Source: Paenirhodobacter hankyongi (GTDB lineage: Bacteria > Pseudomonadota > Alphaproteobacteria > Rhodobacterales > Rhodobacteraceae). Taken from it: a DNA stretch of 64,000 nt. Positions within the stretch are counted from its first letter, which is position 1. Every line of letters begins with the position of its first letter. The DNA lies in the NCBI RefSeq assembly GCF_003664585.1, contig NZ_RCHI01000001.1, forward strand, positions 62,001 through 126,000, written 5' to 3'. Under the pieces are notes generated by a model. It was not told the DNA's origin. It searched no databases and saw only the letters and a program-made list of their open reading frames with translations. Positions 37,712-47,760 of this stretch are shown here, piece after piece. The position numbers were made by a program, and so were the translations under genes.

Positions 37712-38578
37712 TCAGATCCCTCCCGTGGCGCCCTTGCGCTCCATCCGGTCGCTGAGCGAGACGATGGTCAGCACGACGACCAGCATCACGATGGCGAGTG
37801 CGGAGCCGAGCGGCCAGTTCAGTGCGGCGCCGAATTGCGTGGCGATGACGTTGGCGATCAGGTTGCCGTCCGGCCCGCCCACCAGGAAGGGCGCGATGAA
37901 GTCGCCGAACGACAGGCAGAAGGTCAGCGTCGCCCCCGCCGCGATGCCCGGTGCCGAGAGCGGCAGCGTCACCGTCCAGAAGCTGCGCCACGGGCCCATG
38001 CCCAGATCCGCCGCCGCCTCGGTCAGGTTCGCGGGGATCTTCTCGAGCGCGGTATAGATCGGCATCACCATGAAGGGGATGAAGATATAGGTCAGCGTCA
38101 CCACCATCGCGAACTGGTTGTAGAGGAAGATCGAGGAGGGCTCGTCGATCAGGCCGATCGATTTCAGGAACGAGTTCAGCACCCCCTCGGTGCCAAGGAT
38201 GGTCTTCCAGACATAGGCGCGCAGCAGATAGCTGACCCAAAGCGGCGCGATCACCGCCATGTAGAGCCAGGTGCGCAGCTTGGCCGAGCGGCAGCGGAAC
38301 ACCAGCCAATAGGCGAAGGGATAGGCCAGCAGCAGCGAGGCCACCGACACCAGCACCGAGATCTTCAGCGTGCGCAGCAGCACCAGCACATATTGCGGGT
38401 CGGTGAAGAGGGTGACGTAATTGCCGAACTGGAAGGCCGGCACGAAGGTCGGGTATTTCTTCACCCAGAACGAGAAGGTGACGATGATCCCGTAGGGGAG
38501 CAGCATGAAGAGGGCGATCCAGAGCAGCGGAATGCCCAGCACCATCACCCCCGAGAGGTTGCGGCGGGCGTGGCTCAC
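37712..38578 (-). CDS. potH: Polyamine-type ABC permease, PotB/PotH-like
   Basis: A 288-residue permease with six membrane helices, the EAA loop TEAAADLGMGPWRSFWTVTLP and the PotH-type first loop FSFWVKKYPTFVPAFQFGN. The start overlaps the ATPase stop by 4 bp. Forms the channel with the next gene product. Confidence 0.9.
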   Translation of the reverse strand: MSHARRNLSGVMVLGIPLLWIALFMLLPYGIIVTFSFWVKKYPTFVPAFQFGNYVTLFTDPQYVLVLLRTLKISVLVSVASLLLAYPFAYWLVFRCRSAKLRTWLYMAVIAPLWVSYLLRAYVWKTILGTEGVLNSFLKSIGLIDEPSSIFLYNQFAMVVTLTYIFIPFMVMPIYTALEKIPANLTEAAADLGMGPWRSFWTVTLPLSAPGIAAGATLTFCLSFGDFIAPFLVGGPDGNLIANVIATQFGAALNWPLGSALAIVMLVVVLTIVSLSDRMERKGATGGI

Positions 38579-39672
38579 GGCGTGACCTCCCCCTCGAAGA
38601 CGAAGACGTTGTGCGGCTCGACGGCAAGGCGCAGGCTTTGTCCGAGCGGCGGCACCGGGCTGAGCGCGAGGCGGTCGGGAAGCAGGCTGTCGGTATAGAC
38701 GCGGCTGCCGTCCGCGAGCTCGACCGCAAGCCGCAGCCCGAGCCCGTAATAGATCACCTCGGCGACCCGGCCCTCGAGCACGTTTTCCGCGGTTTCGCCC
38801 TCGGCGAGCAGGCGCACCTTCTCGGGGCGGCAGCCGGCGGTGACGGTGCTGCCCGCGACCAGCGGCGCATCGACGATCGCGCTCAGCCGGCCGCCGCCGA
38901 TCTCGATCTCGGCGCGCTCGCCCGTGCAGCGGATGACGCGGCCGGGCAGGAAGTTGGTGGTGCCGATGAAATTCGCGACATAGGGCGAGGCGGGGTGGTC
39001 ATAAAGCTCCTGCGGGCGGCCCTGCTGGGCGATGCGGCCCTTCTCCATCACCACGACGCGGTCCGACATGACGAGCGCCTCGGTCTGGTCATGGGTGACC
39101 ATGACGAAGGTGATGCCGACCTTCTCGTGCAGGTGCTTCATCTCGATCTGCATCTGCTCGCGCAGCTTCGCATCGAGCGCCGAGAGCGGCTCGTCGAGCA
39201 GCAGCACCTTCGGTTCGCGCACGATGGCGCGGGCCAGGGCGATGCGCTGGCGCTGACCGCCCGAGAGCTGCTGGGGACGCAGCTTCACCTTGTCGAAGAG
39301 ACCGACGAGCTTGAGCGCATCATGCACCTTGGTCTCGATCTCGAGCCGGCCGAGGCCCTTGACCTTGAGCCCATAGCCGACGTTCTCGCCCACGGTCATG
39401 TGCGGGAAGAGGGCATAGTCCTGGAACACCATGTTGACCTCGCGCTTGTAGGGCGGGTCCCAGGTGACGTCCTTGTCGGCCAGGCGGATGGTGCCGTGGG
39501 TGGGCGTCTCGAAGCCGCCGATCATCCGCAGGAGCGTGGATTTCCCGCAGCCCGAGGGGCCGAGCAGCGTGACGAATTCGCCGTCCTCGACCGTCAGCGA
39601 GACATTGTCCACGCCGATGATCGTCGGGCTGTAGTGTTTGGAGATGTTCTCCAGTTCGATGATTGCGGCCAT
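38575..39672 (-). CDS. potG: Polyamine-type ABC transporter ATP-binding protein, PotA/PotG-like
   Basis: A 365-residue ATPase with Walker A LLGPSGCGKSTLLRMIGG, signature QQLSGGQRQRIALARAIV, Walker B KVLLLDEPLSALDAKL and a C-terminal TOBE regulatory domain (about residues 245-360, including PEKVRLLAEG). The ATG at 39672 gives the family start; longer frames upstream are not supported by a ribosome site. The CUT1/PotA-like size and TOBE domain, with PotF-like and PotH/I-like neighbours, mark a putrescine/spermidine-type importer. Confidence 0.92.
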   Translation of the reverse strand: MAAIIELENISKHYSPTIIGVDNVSLTVEDGEFVTLLGPSGCGKSTLLRMIGGFETPTHGTIRLADKDVTWDPPYKREVNMVFQDYALFPHMTVGENVGYGLKVKGLGRLEIETKVHDALKLVGLFDKVKLRPQQLSGGQRQRIALARAIVREPKVLLLDEPLSALDAKLREQMQIEMKHLHEKVGITFVMVTHDQTEALVMSDRVVVMEKGRIAQQGRPQELYDHPASPYVANFIGTTNFLPGRVIRCTGERAEIEIGGGRLSAIVDAPLVAGSTVTAGCRPEKVRLLAEGETAENVLEGRVAEVIYYGLGLRLAVELADGSRVYTDSLLPDRLALSPVPPLGQSLRLAVEPHNVFVFEGEVTP

Positions 39673-39748
39673 GTCGCCTTTCCCTGAAACGTGGCGCCCG
39701 GGCTCTCCTCCCCCGAAAACCCGGCGCCCTTTTGATTGGTGGCCCGGC

Positions 39749-39772
39749 CCGGGATGCCGCGCGGCATCCCGG
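39749..39772 (-). terminator. Intercistronic hairpin after the polyamine-type binding-protein gene
   Basis: A perfect 10-bp repeat, CCGGGATGCC and GGCATCCCGG around a GCGC loop, lies in the 113-bp gap between binding-protein and ATPase genes. No T-run. Its position matches the hairpin at 9964-9987 after the other binding-protein gene. Confidence 0.6.
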
Positions 39773-39785
39773 ATCGGGCGGGTCG

Positions 39786-40832
39786 TCATTGCGCCTTCAC
39801 GGCGTTCCAGGCGTTGGTGTAGGCCTCGAAGCGGTCACCGAGCGGCTGCCAGACCATCAGGCTGTCGAGATAGGCCGGGTCGTCCTGATGCAGCGAGGTG
39901 AACTGTTCGGGCGTCATGCAGGCCTTGGCCGAGACCGGGTCGGCCACCGAATAGCCGTTGATGTTGGCGACACCGCACTGACCGAGCGGCGACAGCTGCA
40001 TGTTCAGGAACTTGTAGGCGCATTCCTTGTTCGGCGTGCCCTTGACCACCATCCAGCTGTCCATCCAGCCCTCGGCGCCTTCCTTCGGGATGAACTCGGT
40101 GACCTTGATGCCCTCGGCCTTCAGCATCCCCGACTGGTAGCCCGCCCAGGTGTTCGAGATCACCACTTCGCCGGCCTTGTAGAGGTCGACGAGCTCGCCC
40201 GCGGTGGCCCAGTACTTGCGGATCAGCGGCTTCTGCTCGAGCAGCTTCTTCTGCGCGGCGGCGATCTGCTCGTCGGTCAGGTTGTAGATGTCCATGTCGC
40301 CGTTCAGCCGCGCCGCGACATAGATCGAGGACTTGTCGTCCCACAGCGCGACCTTGCCCTTCAGCGCGGGGTTCCACAGGTCGGCGATCGAGGTCGGCGG
40401 CGTGGTGAAGGCGTCGTCGCGATACATGAAGGCGATCGCGCCCCAGACATAGGGCATGCCGTAATATTCGCCGTCCTTCTGGATCCCGTCGAGGTCGCGG
40501 AATTTCTTGTAGATGTTGTTCCACTCGCTGATCTTCGCGGTGTCGAGCGGCTCGACGAAGTCGAGGTCGATCATCAGCTTGGTGGTGTCGATCGAGGGGG
40601 TGATGAGGTCATAGACGCCACCGCCCGACATCAGCTTGGGCGCGAAGTCGTCGTTCGAACCGACATAGGTCGCGTTCACCTTGCAGCCCGACTCTTCCTC
40701 GAACTTCGAGATGAAGGAGGAGTCGGCATAGCCTTCCCAGGTCAGCACGTTGAGCGTGCCTTCGGCAAGCGCCGGGGCGGCGGTGGTCAGGGCGAGGGCG
40801 CCAAGCGCGCCGAGCAGGATCTTCCGGGTCAT
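39786..40832 (-). CDS. potF: Polyamine-type periplasmic binding protein, PotD/PotF-like
   Basis: A 348-residue protein with a signal peptide (KILLGALGALALTTAAPALA) followed by GTLNVLTWEGYADSSFISKF, the hallmark start of PotD/PotF proteins. Further family stretches are GGGVYDLITPSIDTTKLMID, GMPYVWGAIAFMYRDDAF and the C-terminal VWQPLGDRFEAYTNAWNAVK. The tryptophan and acidic residues that cage the amine groups in PotF are likely but not assigned here. It follows the sigma-54 activator gene after 31 bp containing a 14-bp palindrome. Ligand could be putrescine, another diamine or a related amine. Confidence 0.88.
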   Translation of the reverse strand: MTRKILLGALGALALTTAAPALAEGTLNVLTWEGYADSSFISKFEEESGCKVNATYVGSNDDFAPKLMSGGGVYDLITPSIDTTKLMIDLDFVEPLDTAKISEWNNIYKKFRDLDGIQKDGEYYGMPYVWGAIAFMYRDDAFTTPPTSIADLWNPALKGKVALWDDKSSIYVAARLNGDMDIYNLTDEQIAAAQKKLLEQKPLIRKYWATAGELVDLYKAGEVVISNTWAGYQSGMLKAEGIKVTEFIPKEGAEGWMDSWMVVKGTPNKECAYKFLNMQLSPLGQCGVANINGYSVADPVSAKACMTPEQFTSLHQDDPAYLDSLMVWQPLGDRFEAYTNAWNAVKAQ

Positions 40833-40852
40833 TTCGTGTCTCCACTGTTGGT

Positions 40853-40863
40853 TGAACGGCCGT

Positions 40864-40866
<3 letters not shown>
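40853..40866. repeat. 14-bp perfect palindrome at the activator stop codon
   Basis: TGAACGGCCGTTCA is fully self-complementary and overlaps the stop codon of the sigma-54 activator gene, 21 bp before the binding-protein start. As DNA it could be a dimeric protein site; as RNA the loop would be too tight for a good terminator. Function unknown. Confidence 0.4.
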
Positions 40867-42246
<1,380 letters not shown>

Positions 42247-42264
42247 CGCGTCACCTCCCATCCC

Positions 42265-43455
42265 TCAGCGCTCCGCCCGGAAGCGCGCGATGCGCCCCGC
42301 CGGGGCGCCCGCGAGCGCCGGGCCGCGCTTCAGCCGCAGGCTGAGGACCAGGCACTCGGTTTCGCGCAGGCGCAGCGGCCGGGCCTGCATCTCGGCCCGC
42401 CCCCCGGTTTCCGAGCGCAGCGGCACCACCGTCCAGGTCCGGTCGGGATGGCCCGGCAGCCGCCCCGCCGCGGCCTCGAACAGCGTCTCGAGCGGCAGGG
42501 GCAGCTCGATGTAGTCGCCCAGTTCGCGCGTCGCATAGGCGTCGGTTGCCAGCGACAGCAGCTCCTCGGCCGCAAGGTTCGTGCGCAGCAGGTGCCCGGC
42601 GCGGTCGATCACCAGCACCGCATCGGGCAGCGCCGTCAGCACCGCCTCGAGCGCCTCGATCTCGTCGCGCAGCACCGCGGCGCGGCGGGCGTGTTTCGAG
42701 ACGTCGCGCACCGTGCCCCACATCCGGGTCAGCCGGTTGCCGCGGATATGGCCGCGCACGTCGTTCTCGACCTCGATCCAGACCCCGTCATAGCGTAGAT
42801 CGCGCGAGGGCGAGGCGGTGACGTCGAAGCTCGCGCGCACCAGACGGCGGACGAAATCCTCGTTTTCCGGCGTGCGCGGGAAGGTCTCGTGCACCGGCAG
42901 TTCGTTGAAGTCATGGCTAGGCGGGGCGCGGTAGAGCCGCGCCATCGCCTCGTTGCAGAAACGCCAGCGCGGGCCGTTCTCGAAGACCTGGCGGATCGTC
43001 TCCTGCTCGGGCGCGGACAGGTCGACGGGTTCCGCCCATTCCATGCACCAGCCCGCATCGTCCGAGGTGGCGAGGATCGAGGCGATCACCTCGTTCTCCT
43101 CGGCCAGCCGCTCGACCGCGTCGATCATCCCGCCGCGCGGCCATTTGAAGAGCCGCAGGCAGGGGCCCGCGAGCGGGTCCTCGACCCGCTCGATCACCGC
43201 CGTCACCGGCAGCGTCGAGGCGCCCGCACAGCGCAGCTCGAGCGCCAGCACCTGCGGCCAGGGGCCGGTGAGGGCAAACAGCGTCTCCAGCCGCTCGCGC
43301 GCGGCCAGCGGATAGATCAGTGACCACGGACGGCCGGCGGCCGCGCCCGGGTCAAGCCCGAGCGCGGCATCCTGCAGGGGACTCGCGCGCAGGATCGTCC
43401 CGTCGCGCGCGAGCCAGTCTTCCAGCATCGAACCTTGCGGTTCCCGTGCTCCCAT
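42265..43455 (-). CDS. PAS-domain protein without recognisable output domain
   Basis: A 396-residue soluble protein. I see at least two PAS-like modules: one around residues 145-265 (a window with RWRFCNEAMARLYRAP, then IWVEVENDVRG-like and MWGTVRDVSKHARR) and one around 280-370 (LTALPDAVLVIDRAGHLL). The N-terminal 100 residues may be a third. No kinase, GGDEF, EAL or DNA-binding motif follows. The last segment resembles the PAS domain of the activator encoded 18 bp downstream, suggesting duplication or heterodimer formation. A ligand sensor that modulates the activator is a reasonable guess. The ATG at 43455 has GGGGAG upstream. Confidence 0.7.
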   Translation of the reverse strand: MGAREPQGSMLEDWLARDGTILRASPLQDAALGLDPGAAAGRPWSLIYPLAARERLETLFALTGPWPQVLALELRCAGASTLPVTAVIERVEDPLAGPCLRLFKWPRGGMIDAVERLAEENEVIASILATSDDAGWCMEWAEPVDLSAPEQETIRQVFENGPRWRFCNEAMARLYRAPPSHDFNELPVHETFPRTPENEDFVRRLVRASFDVTASPSRDLRYDGVWIEVENDVRGHIRGNRLTRMWGTVRDVSKHARRAAVLRDEIEALEAVLTALPDAVLVIDRAGHLLRTNLAAEELLSLATDAYATRELGDYIELPLPLETLFEAAAGRLPGHPDRTWTVVPLRSETGGRAEMQARPLRLRETECLVLSLRLKRGPALAGAPAGRIARFRAER

Positions 43456-43480
43456 CAAGTGATCTCCCCGTCGGCCCCGC

Positions 43481-44962
43481 TCAGGGCACGCAATGCAAGT
43501 AGCGTTCCACATCCCAATTGGTGACCTCGCGCAGGAAGCGCGTCCACTCATCCTGCTTGTATTCGTCGAAGACGTCGTAGAGACGCCCCGGCAGTGCCGA
43601 GCGAATGACCTCGTCCTTTTCCAAAGCGGTCAATGCATCGCGCAGATTGAGAGGGATGAGCTTGACCGGCTCGCCCGACTGCCAGACCTCGGTGACGTTA
43701 CGCGATTCGGGGGCGCCCGGGTCGATCTTGTTGCGGATGCCGTCGTCCATCGCCTTCAGCAGCGCGCCGCAGAAGAGATGCGGGTTCACCATGCTGTCGA
43801 CGGCGCGGAACTCGAACCGGTCGGGGGACGAGATGCGGATCGTGCAGGAGCGGTTCTGCAGACCCCAGTTCGCCCCGATCGGCGCCCAGAGGCCGAAGTC
43901 GTTGAAGCGGCGATAGGAGTTCACCGTCGAGGCGCCGATGCAGGTGAGCGCGTCGATGTGCTTGAGCGAGCCGCCGAGAATGTGGTGGCCAAGTTCCGTC
44001 GGCAGCCAGCCGCCGTCCTTGTTCTCGAACTCGTTCACCCCACCCTTCGAGTAGTGCCACAGCTCTTCCATGCCCGGAAGCTCGCCCGGGATCAGCTGCT
44101 GCAGCTCGCGCGAGCCGCCGGTCCAGACCGAACAGTTGTGGTGGCAGCCGTTCGCGGCATAGCCCATGAAGGGTTTCGCCATGAAGCAGGCAATCAGCCC
44201 GTTCTGCCGCGCCACCTCGGCGCAGATCTGGCGATAGGTGGTCATCCGGTCGCAGGTCGGCAGCGCGTCGTCGAACTGATAGTTCAGCTCGATCTGGCCG
44301 GGGGCGTCCTCGCAATCGCCCTGGATCATGTCGAGACCCATGGCGCGGGCGTAATCCGACACCTGCATCCAGATGTTGCGGGCGCTCTCGAACTGGCCGA
44401 TGTGATAGGCATAGGCCTCGGTGATGCCCTCATAGGGGCGGACCTCGCCATCCTTCGGCTTCAGCCACAGCATCTCGGGCTCGAGGCCGACGCGCAGCGT
44501 GAGGCCGTTATGCGCCTCGCGGAACTCGCGGTCGAAGCGCTTGAGGTTGCCGCGGGTGTCGTATTCGTAATGCTGGCCCGGGAAGTTCGGGTCTTCGAGG
44601 CTGTAATAGAGCGTGCAGAAGACGCGCGCGACGCGCTTGTCCCAGGGCAGCTGGCAGAAGGTGTCGGGATCGGGCAGCGCGATGCATTCCATCGCGTTGC
44701 TGTCGAACCCGATCAGGTTGCCCTTGAAGTTCGGGGTGACGTCGGCGACGCCGCCCATCCAGGTCTGTACGCCCTTGCGCGCCTGGGTCTCCCAGTGCCG
44801 CGCCGGGGCGGCCTTGCCCATCACGCGGCCGGTGATCGAGATGTATTGGTAATAGATGTAATCGACGCCAAGCGCGTCGATCTTGCGGCGCACGCGCTCG
44901 ACCAGCGCGGCGCGGCCGGGCGCCTCGATCTCGCGGTGATAGTCGGTGTCAGTGGTGGTCAT
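43481..44962 (-). CDS. Glutamine-synthetase-family gamma-glutamyl amine ligase (493 aa)
   Basis: A 493-residue member of the GS fold. Metal and ATP-site motifs are visible: GLEPEMLWLKP, GQIELNYQF, AANGCHHNCSVWTGG, and the arginine-rich NRSCTIRISSPDRFEFR. The N-terminal 60 residues (YIYYQYISITGRVMGKAAPA) are longer than in GlnA and fit the branch that ligates glutamate to amines. It lies beside another GS-like gene and a P450 system, as in amine-degradation operons of actinobacteria (morpholine, piperidine type). Likely reaction: ATP-dependent formation of a gamma-glutamyl amide from glutamate and an amine. True ammonia assimilation is less likely. Confidence 0.85.
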   Translation of the reverse strand: MTTTDTDYHREIEAPGRAALVERVRRKIDALGVDYIYYQYISITGRVMGKAAPARHWETQARKGVQTWMGGVADVTPNFKGNLIGFDSNAMECIALPDPDTFCQLPWDKRVARVFCTLYYSLEDPNFPGQHYEYDTRGNLKRFDREFREAHNGLTLRVGLEPEMLWLKPKDGEVRPYEGITEAYAYHIGQFESARNIWMQVSDYARAMGLDMIQGDCEDAPGQIELNYQFDDALPTCDRMTTYRQICAEVARQNGLIACFMAKPFMGYAANGCHHNCSVWTGGSRELQQLIPGELPGMEELWHYSKGGVNEFENKDGGWLPTELGHHILGGSLKHIDALTCIGASTVNSYRRFNDFGLWAPIGANWGLQNRSCTIRISSPDRFEFRAVDSMVNPHLFCGALLKAMDDGIRNKIDPGAPESRNVTEVWQSGEPVKLIPLNLRDALTALEKDEVIRSALPGRLYDVFDEYKQDEWTRFLREVTNWDVERYLHCVP

Positions 44963-44988
44963 GGTCGTCTCCCTGTTGTTCTGACCAC

Positions 44989-46305
44989 TCAGCCTTCGAG
45001 ATAGCGGGCGCGTTCTTCGGCGCTGACCGCTTTCGCGAGGCTGGCGTATTCGGCGCGGCAGGCGGCCGCGAAATTCTGGCAGAAGGCCTGCCCGAAGATG
45101 CGCGCGGCATCGGGCGAGGCGGCGAGGCGGTCGGCCGCCTCGGCAAGGTCGCGCGGAAAGCGTTGGGCACCCTCGGGCACGACATCGGGATGCGTGGCGG
45201 TGGCGGGGGCGGGGGTGTCAAGCTGCCGCTCGATCCCGTCGAGCCCCGCGCCCAGCATCAGCGCAAGCGTGAGATAGGGGTTGCAGTCGGCCGGCGGCAC
45301 CCGGAATTCGAGCCGCGCGCGGTCGCCCGCATGGGGGGCCGAGCGCACCGCAACGGTGAACGGGTATTCGGCCCAGGTCAGCGATTTCGGCGCCCAGCTG
45401 CCCGGCGCAAGCCGGCGATAGGCGTTCACCGTCGAGGTGCACATCGCGAAGGCCTGCGGCACGATCTGCATCATGCCGGCGATGAACGAGCCCGCAAGCG
45501 CCGAGGTCTTCGCCTCGGGGTCCGAGAATAGGTTCTTGCCCGTCGCCTTGTCGCGCAGCGAGACGGTGCAGTGCCCGCCGATGCCGGGGTATTCGGCGCC
45601 GAGATAGGGCATGAAGCTCGCCGTCTTGCCCATCTTGCGGGCATAGGACCGCGCCGCCATGCGGAAGAAGGCGGCGTCATCGGCCGCGCGCAGCCCCTCG
45701 GTCGCGCCGAGCGTCGCCTCGAGGCAGCCCGGCCCGAGCTCGACGCCCAGACCGTAGAGCGCGACGTCATGGCCGAGGATCTCGGCCTCCATCCCGGCGA
45801 TGAACGCGGCATGGGTGTTTGCCGTGGCGCCCGACCAGCACTTGTTGTCGGGGGCGAATTTCGCAAGGCCGGTGAAACCCTTCTCGCGCACCGAGGTGTC
45901 GGTCTCGTCGAGCACGATCACCTCGAATTCGAAGGCCGCGTCGACGGTGAAGCCCATGGCGGCGGCGCGGTCGATCTGCCGGCGCAGCACCTCGCGCGGC
46001 ATCAGCTCCTTCGCGGCACCCGAGAGCTCGGCGATCACCGTGACGGCGCCGGGCTCGGACGGGTTGCGGCGCATCGAGCTTGGGTCGATCTCGACCGTCT
46101 CGGTGTAGAAGGCATCGCCGCCATAGAGGTTGTCGGCGCTGTCCCAATAGGCGAGGACGTTGGCAAAGCGCGCGTCCGTCGCCCAGTCGAGGAATTGCGG
46201 GCGGCGCAGCCGGCGTTCGCGGAACACCGAGGCATAGTCGAACTGGCCGACATGGACGATCTCGGCATTCAGGGCGTCAAGGGCGGCGGTCAGGTCGTGG
46301 GTCAT
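44989..46305 (-). CDS. Glutamine-synthetase-family gamma-glutamyl amine ligase (438 aa), PuuA-like
   Basis: A 438-residue GS-fold protein in the PuuA size range. The catalytic half shows AAFEFEVIVLDETD, GLGVELGPGCLEATLG, GGHCTVSLRDKATG and RLEFRVPPADCNPYLTLALM. The N-terminal beta-grasp region is divergent (HVGQFDYASVFRERRLRR). The tyrosine adenylylation site of GlnA is not evident. It is 7 bp after the ferredoxin reductase gene and 26 bp before the other GS-like gene. Two paralogous ligases may use different amines or form a mixed oligomer. Confidence 0.83.
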   Translation of the reverse strand: MTHDLTAALDALNAEIVHVGQFDYASVFRERRLRRPQFLDWATDARFANVLAYWDSADNLYGGDAFYTETVEIDPSSMRRNPSEPGAVTVIAELSGAAKELMPREVLRRQIDRAAAMGFTVDAAFEFEVIVLDETDTSVREKGFTGLAKFAPDNKCWSGATANTHAAFIAGMEAEILGHDVALYGLGVELGPGCLEATLGATEGLRAADDAAFFRMAARSYARKMGKTASFMPYLGAEYPGIGGHCTVSLRDKATGKNLFSDPEAKTSALAGSFIAGMMQIVPQAFAMCTSTVNAYRRLAPGSWAPKSLTWAEYPFTVAVRSAPHAGDRARLEFRVPPADCNPYLTLALMLGAGLDGIERQLDTPAPATATHPDVVPEGAQRFPRDLAEAADRLAASPDAARIFGQAFCQNFAAACRAEYASLAKAVSAEERARYLEG

Positions 46306-46312
46306 CGGGGCC

Positions 46313-47530
46313 TCAGGCGGTAAGCGTTTCGGTCAGCGCCGCGTCAAGACGGGCGCGGGCCCTGGCGAGGGCGGCAGGGTTCGCACCGAGGCCGAGCACG
46401 CCGACCGGCTCGCCCCCGCGCAGGTATTCGACGATCACCGGTGCGCGGCCGACGAGCGACAGCTCGCCTTCCAGCACCCGGCAGGCGTCGGCGAGATAGG
46501 GCGCGCCGAAGGCCTGCAGCCGCATCCCGTGCTGGTCCGACCAGAACGAGGGCATCGGCGCGAAGCGGGTGGCAAGGGCCGTGCCCGTGGCTTCGGCGGC
46601 AAGCGTCTCGCCCACCCGTTTCGCGGTCTGGCCGGGCACGCACCAATGCTCGGTGCGGCGTGCCTCGGGGCCGAAGAGCGGGTTGACGAAGCGGGCGACG
46701 TCGCCCACCGCCATCAGCCCCTCGGCGCCGGGGGCGATCATCCGGTCGTCGACCAGCACGCCGTCGCGCAGATCGGCGCCCGATCCCGCAAGCCATTCGA
46801 CATTCGGGTGCGAGCCGAGCGCCTCGACGATCACCTCGGCGGCAAGTGCCTGACCGTCGTCGAGGATCACGCCCTCGTCCGAGAAGCCCGCGACCGAGCG
46901 GCCGGTGAGCAGCACGACGCCATGGGCGCGGTGCAGCGCCGCCATCGCCGCGGCGACGCGCGGGCCGAGGGCGCGCAGCATCGGTTGCGGCGAGGGCTCG
47001 ACGATCGTCGCCTCGAGGCCGAGCTTGCGGCCGGTCGCGGCGATCTCGCAGCCGATGAAGCCACCGCCGATCACCACCATCCGCGCGCCGGGGCGCAGGC
47101 TCGGGGCCAGGCGGACGAGGTCGTCGAAGCTGCGCAGCACGTGGCGGCGGGCCTCGGCGCCCGGCAGGGGCAGGCGGCGCGGGCGCAGCCCGGTTGCCGC
47201 GATCACCCGCTCGCCCGGCACCAGCGCGCCATCGGCGAGCCGCACGCCGCCCGGTTCGAGCGCCACCGCGCCCGACCCGAGACGCAGGCTCAGCGCCGCG
47301 GGCGAAAGCTTCGAGCGCAGCAGCAGCTTGCCGAACACCGCCTCGCGCGCCGCGGTGTCGCGGGCCAGCGTCTCGGCCGCCTCCTTCGACAGCGGCGGGC
47401 GGTTGTAGGGGGCGAGCGGTTCGTCGCCCACAAGGGTGATCCGCGCCGCGGGCAGGGCGGCGTGAACCGCCTCTGCCGTGCGCAGGCCCGCAAGCGAAGC
47501 CCCGACGATGGTGATGCGCGGCGCGGTCAT
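46313..47530 (-). CDS. FAD-dependent ferredoxin reductase for the P450 system
   Basis: A 405-residue oxygenase-coupled NAD(P)H:ferredoxin reductase. It has the FAD motif ITIVGASLAGLRTAEAVHAA, the loop YNRPPLSKE that is characteristic of putidaredoxin-reductase-like proteins, the NAD motif VVIGGGFIGCEIAATGRKLG and the flavin contact LMAVGDVARF. It begins 4 bp after the ferredoxin stop. It hands electrons from NAD(P)H to the 3Fe-4S ferredoxin and so to the P450. The frame continues upstream, but the 47530 start is the one consistent with the ferredoxin gene boundary. Confidence 0.92.
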   Translation of the reverse strand: MTAPRITIVGASLAGLRTAEAVHAALPAARITLVGDEPLAPYNRPPLSKEAAETLARDTAAREAVFGKLLLRSKLSPAALSLRLGSGAVALEPGGVRLADGALVPGERVIAATGLRPRRLPLPGAEARRHVLRSFDDLVRLAPSLRPGARMVVIGGGFIGCEIAATGRKLGLEATIVEPSPQPMLRALGPRVAAAMAALHRAHGVVLLTGRSVAGFSDEGVILDDGQALAAEVIVEALGSHPNVEWLAGSGADLRDGVLVDDRMIAPGAEGLMAVGDVARFVNPLFGPEARRTEHWCVPGQTAKRVGETLAAEATGTALATRFAPMPSFWSDQHGMRLQAFGAPYLADACRVLEGELSLVGRAPVIVEYLRGGEPVGVLGLGANPAALARARARLDAALTETLTA

Positions 47531-47534
47531 GGCG

Positions 47535-47720
47535 TCAGCCGAGAAGGATCGCCTGCTCGGGGCAGGCATCGGCGGCGGCTTCGACATCGGCGCGCTGCGC
47601 CTCGTCCACTTCGGCGACCCAGACGAGCCCGCCGTCGTCGTCGAAGGAGAACACCTCCGGCGCGGCGATCACGCATTGGCCGTGCAGCAGGCAGATCGAC
47701 ATGTCGACATCAACTTTCAT
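47535..47720 (-). CDS. 3Fe-4S ferredoxin of the P450-associated type
   Basis: A 61-residue ferredoxin. Cysteines C10 and C16 (SICLLHGQC) and C53 (ACPEQAI) are present, while the usual second cysteine position is H13. This CxxHGxC...CP pattern is that of the single-cluster ferredoxins that serve actinobacterial and alphaproteobacterial P450s. The segment APEVFSFDDDGGLVW is also typical. It lies between the P450 and the reductase genes, so the three make a class I electron chain. Confidence 0.92.
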   Translation of the reverse strand: MKVDVDMSICLLHGQCVIAAPEVFSFDDDGGLVWVAEVDEAQRADVEAAADACPEQAILLG

Positions 47721-47760
47721 TTTCGCTTCCCTGTGTCTGATGGGGTCTGGGTGGCTTGGA

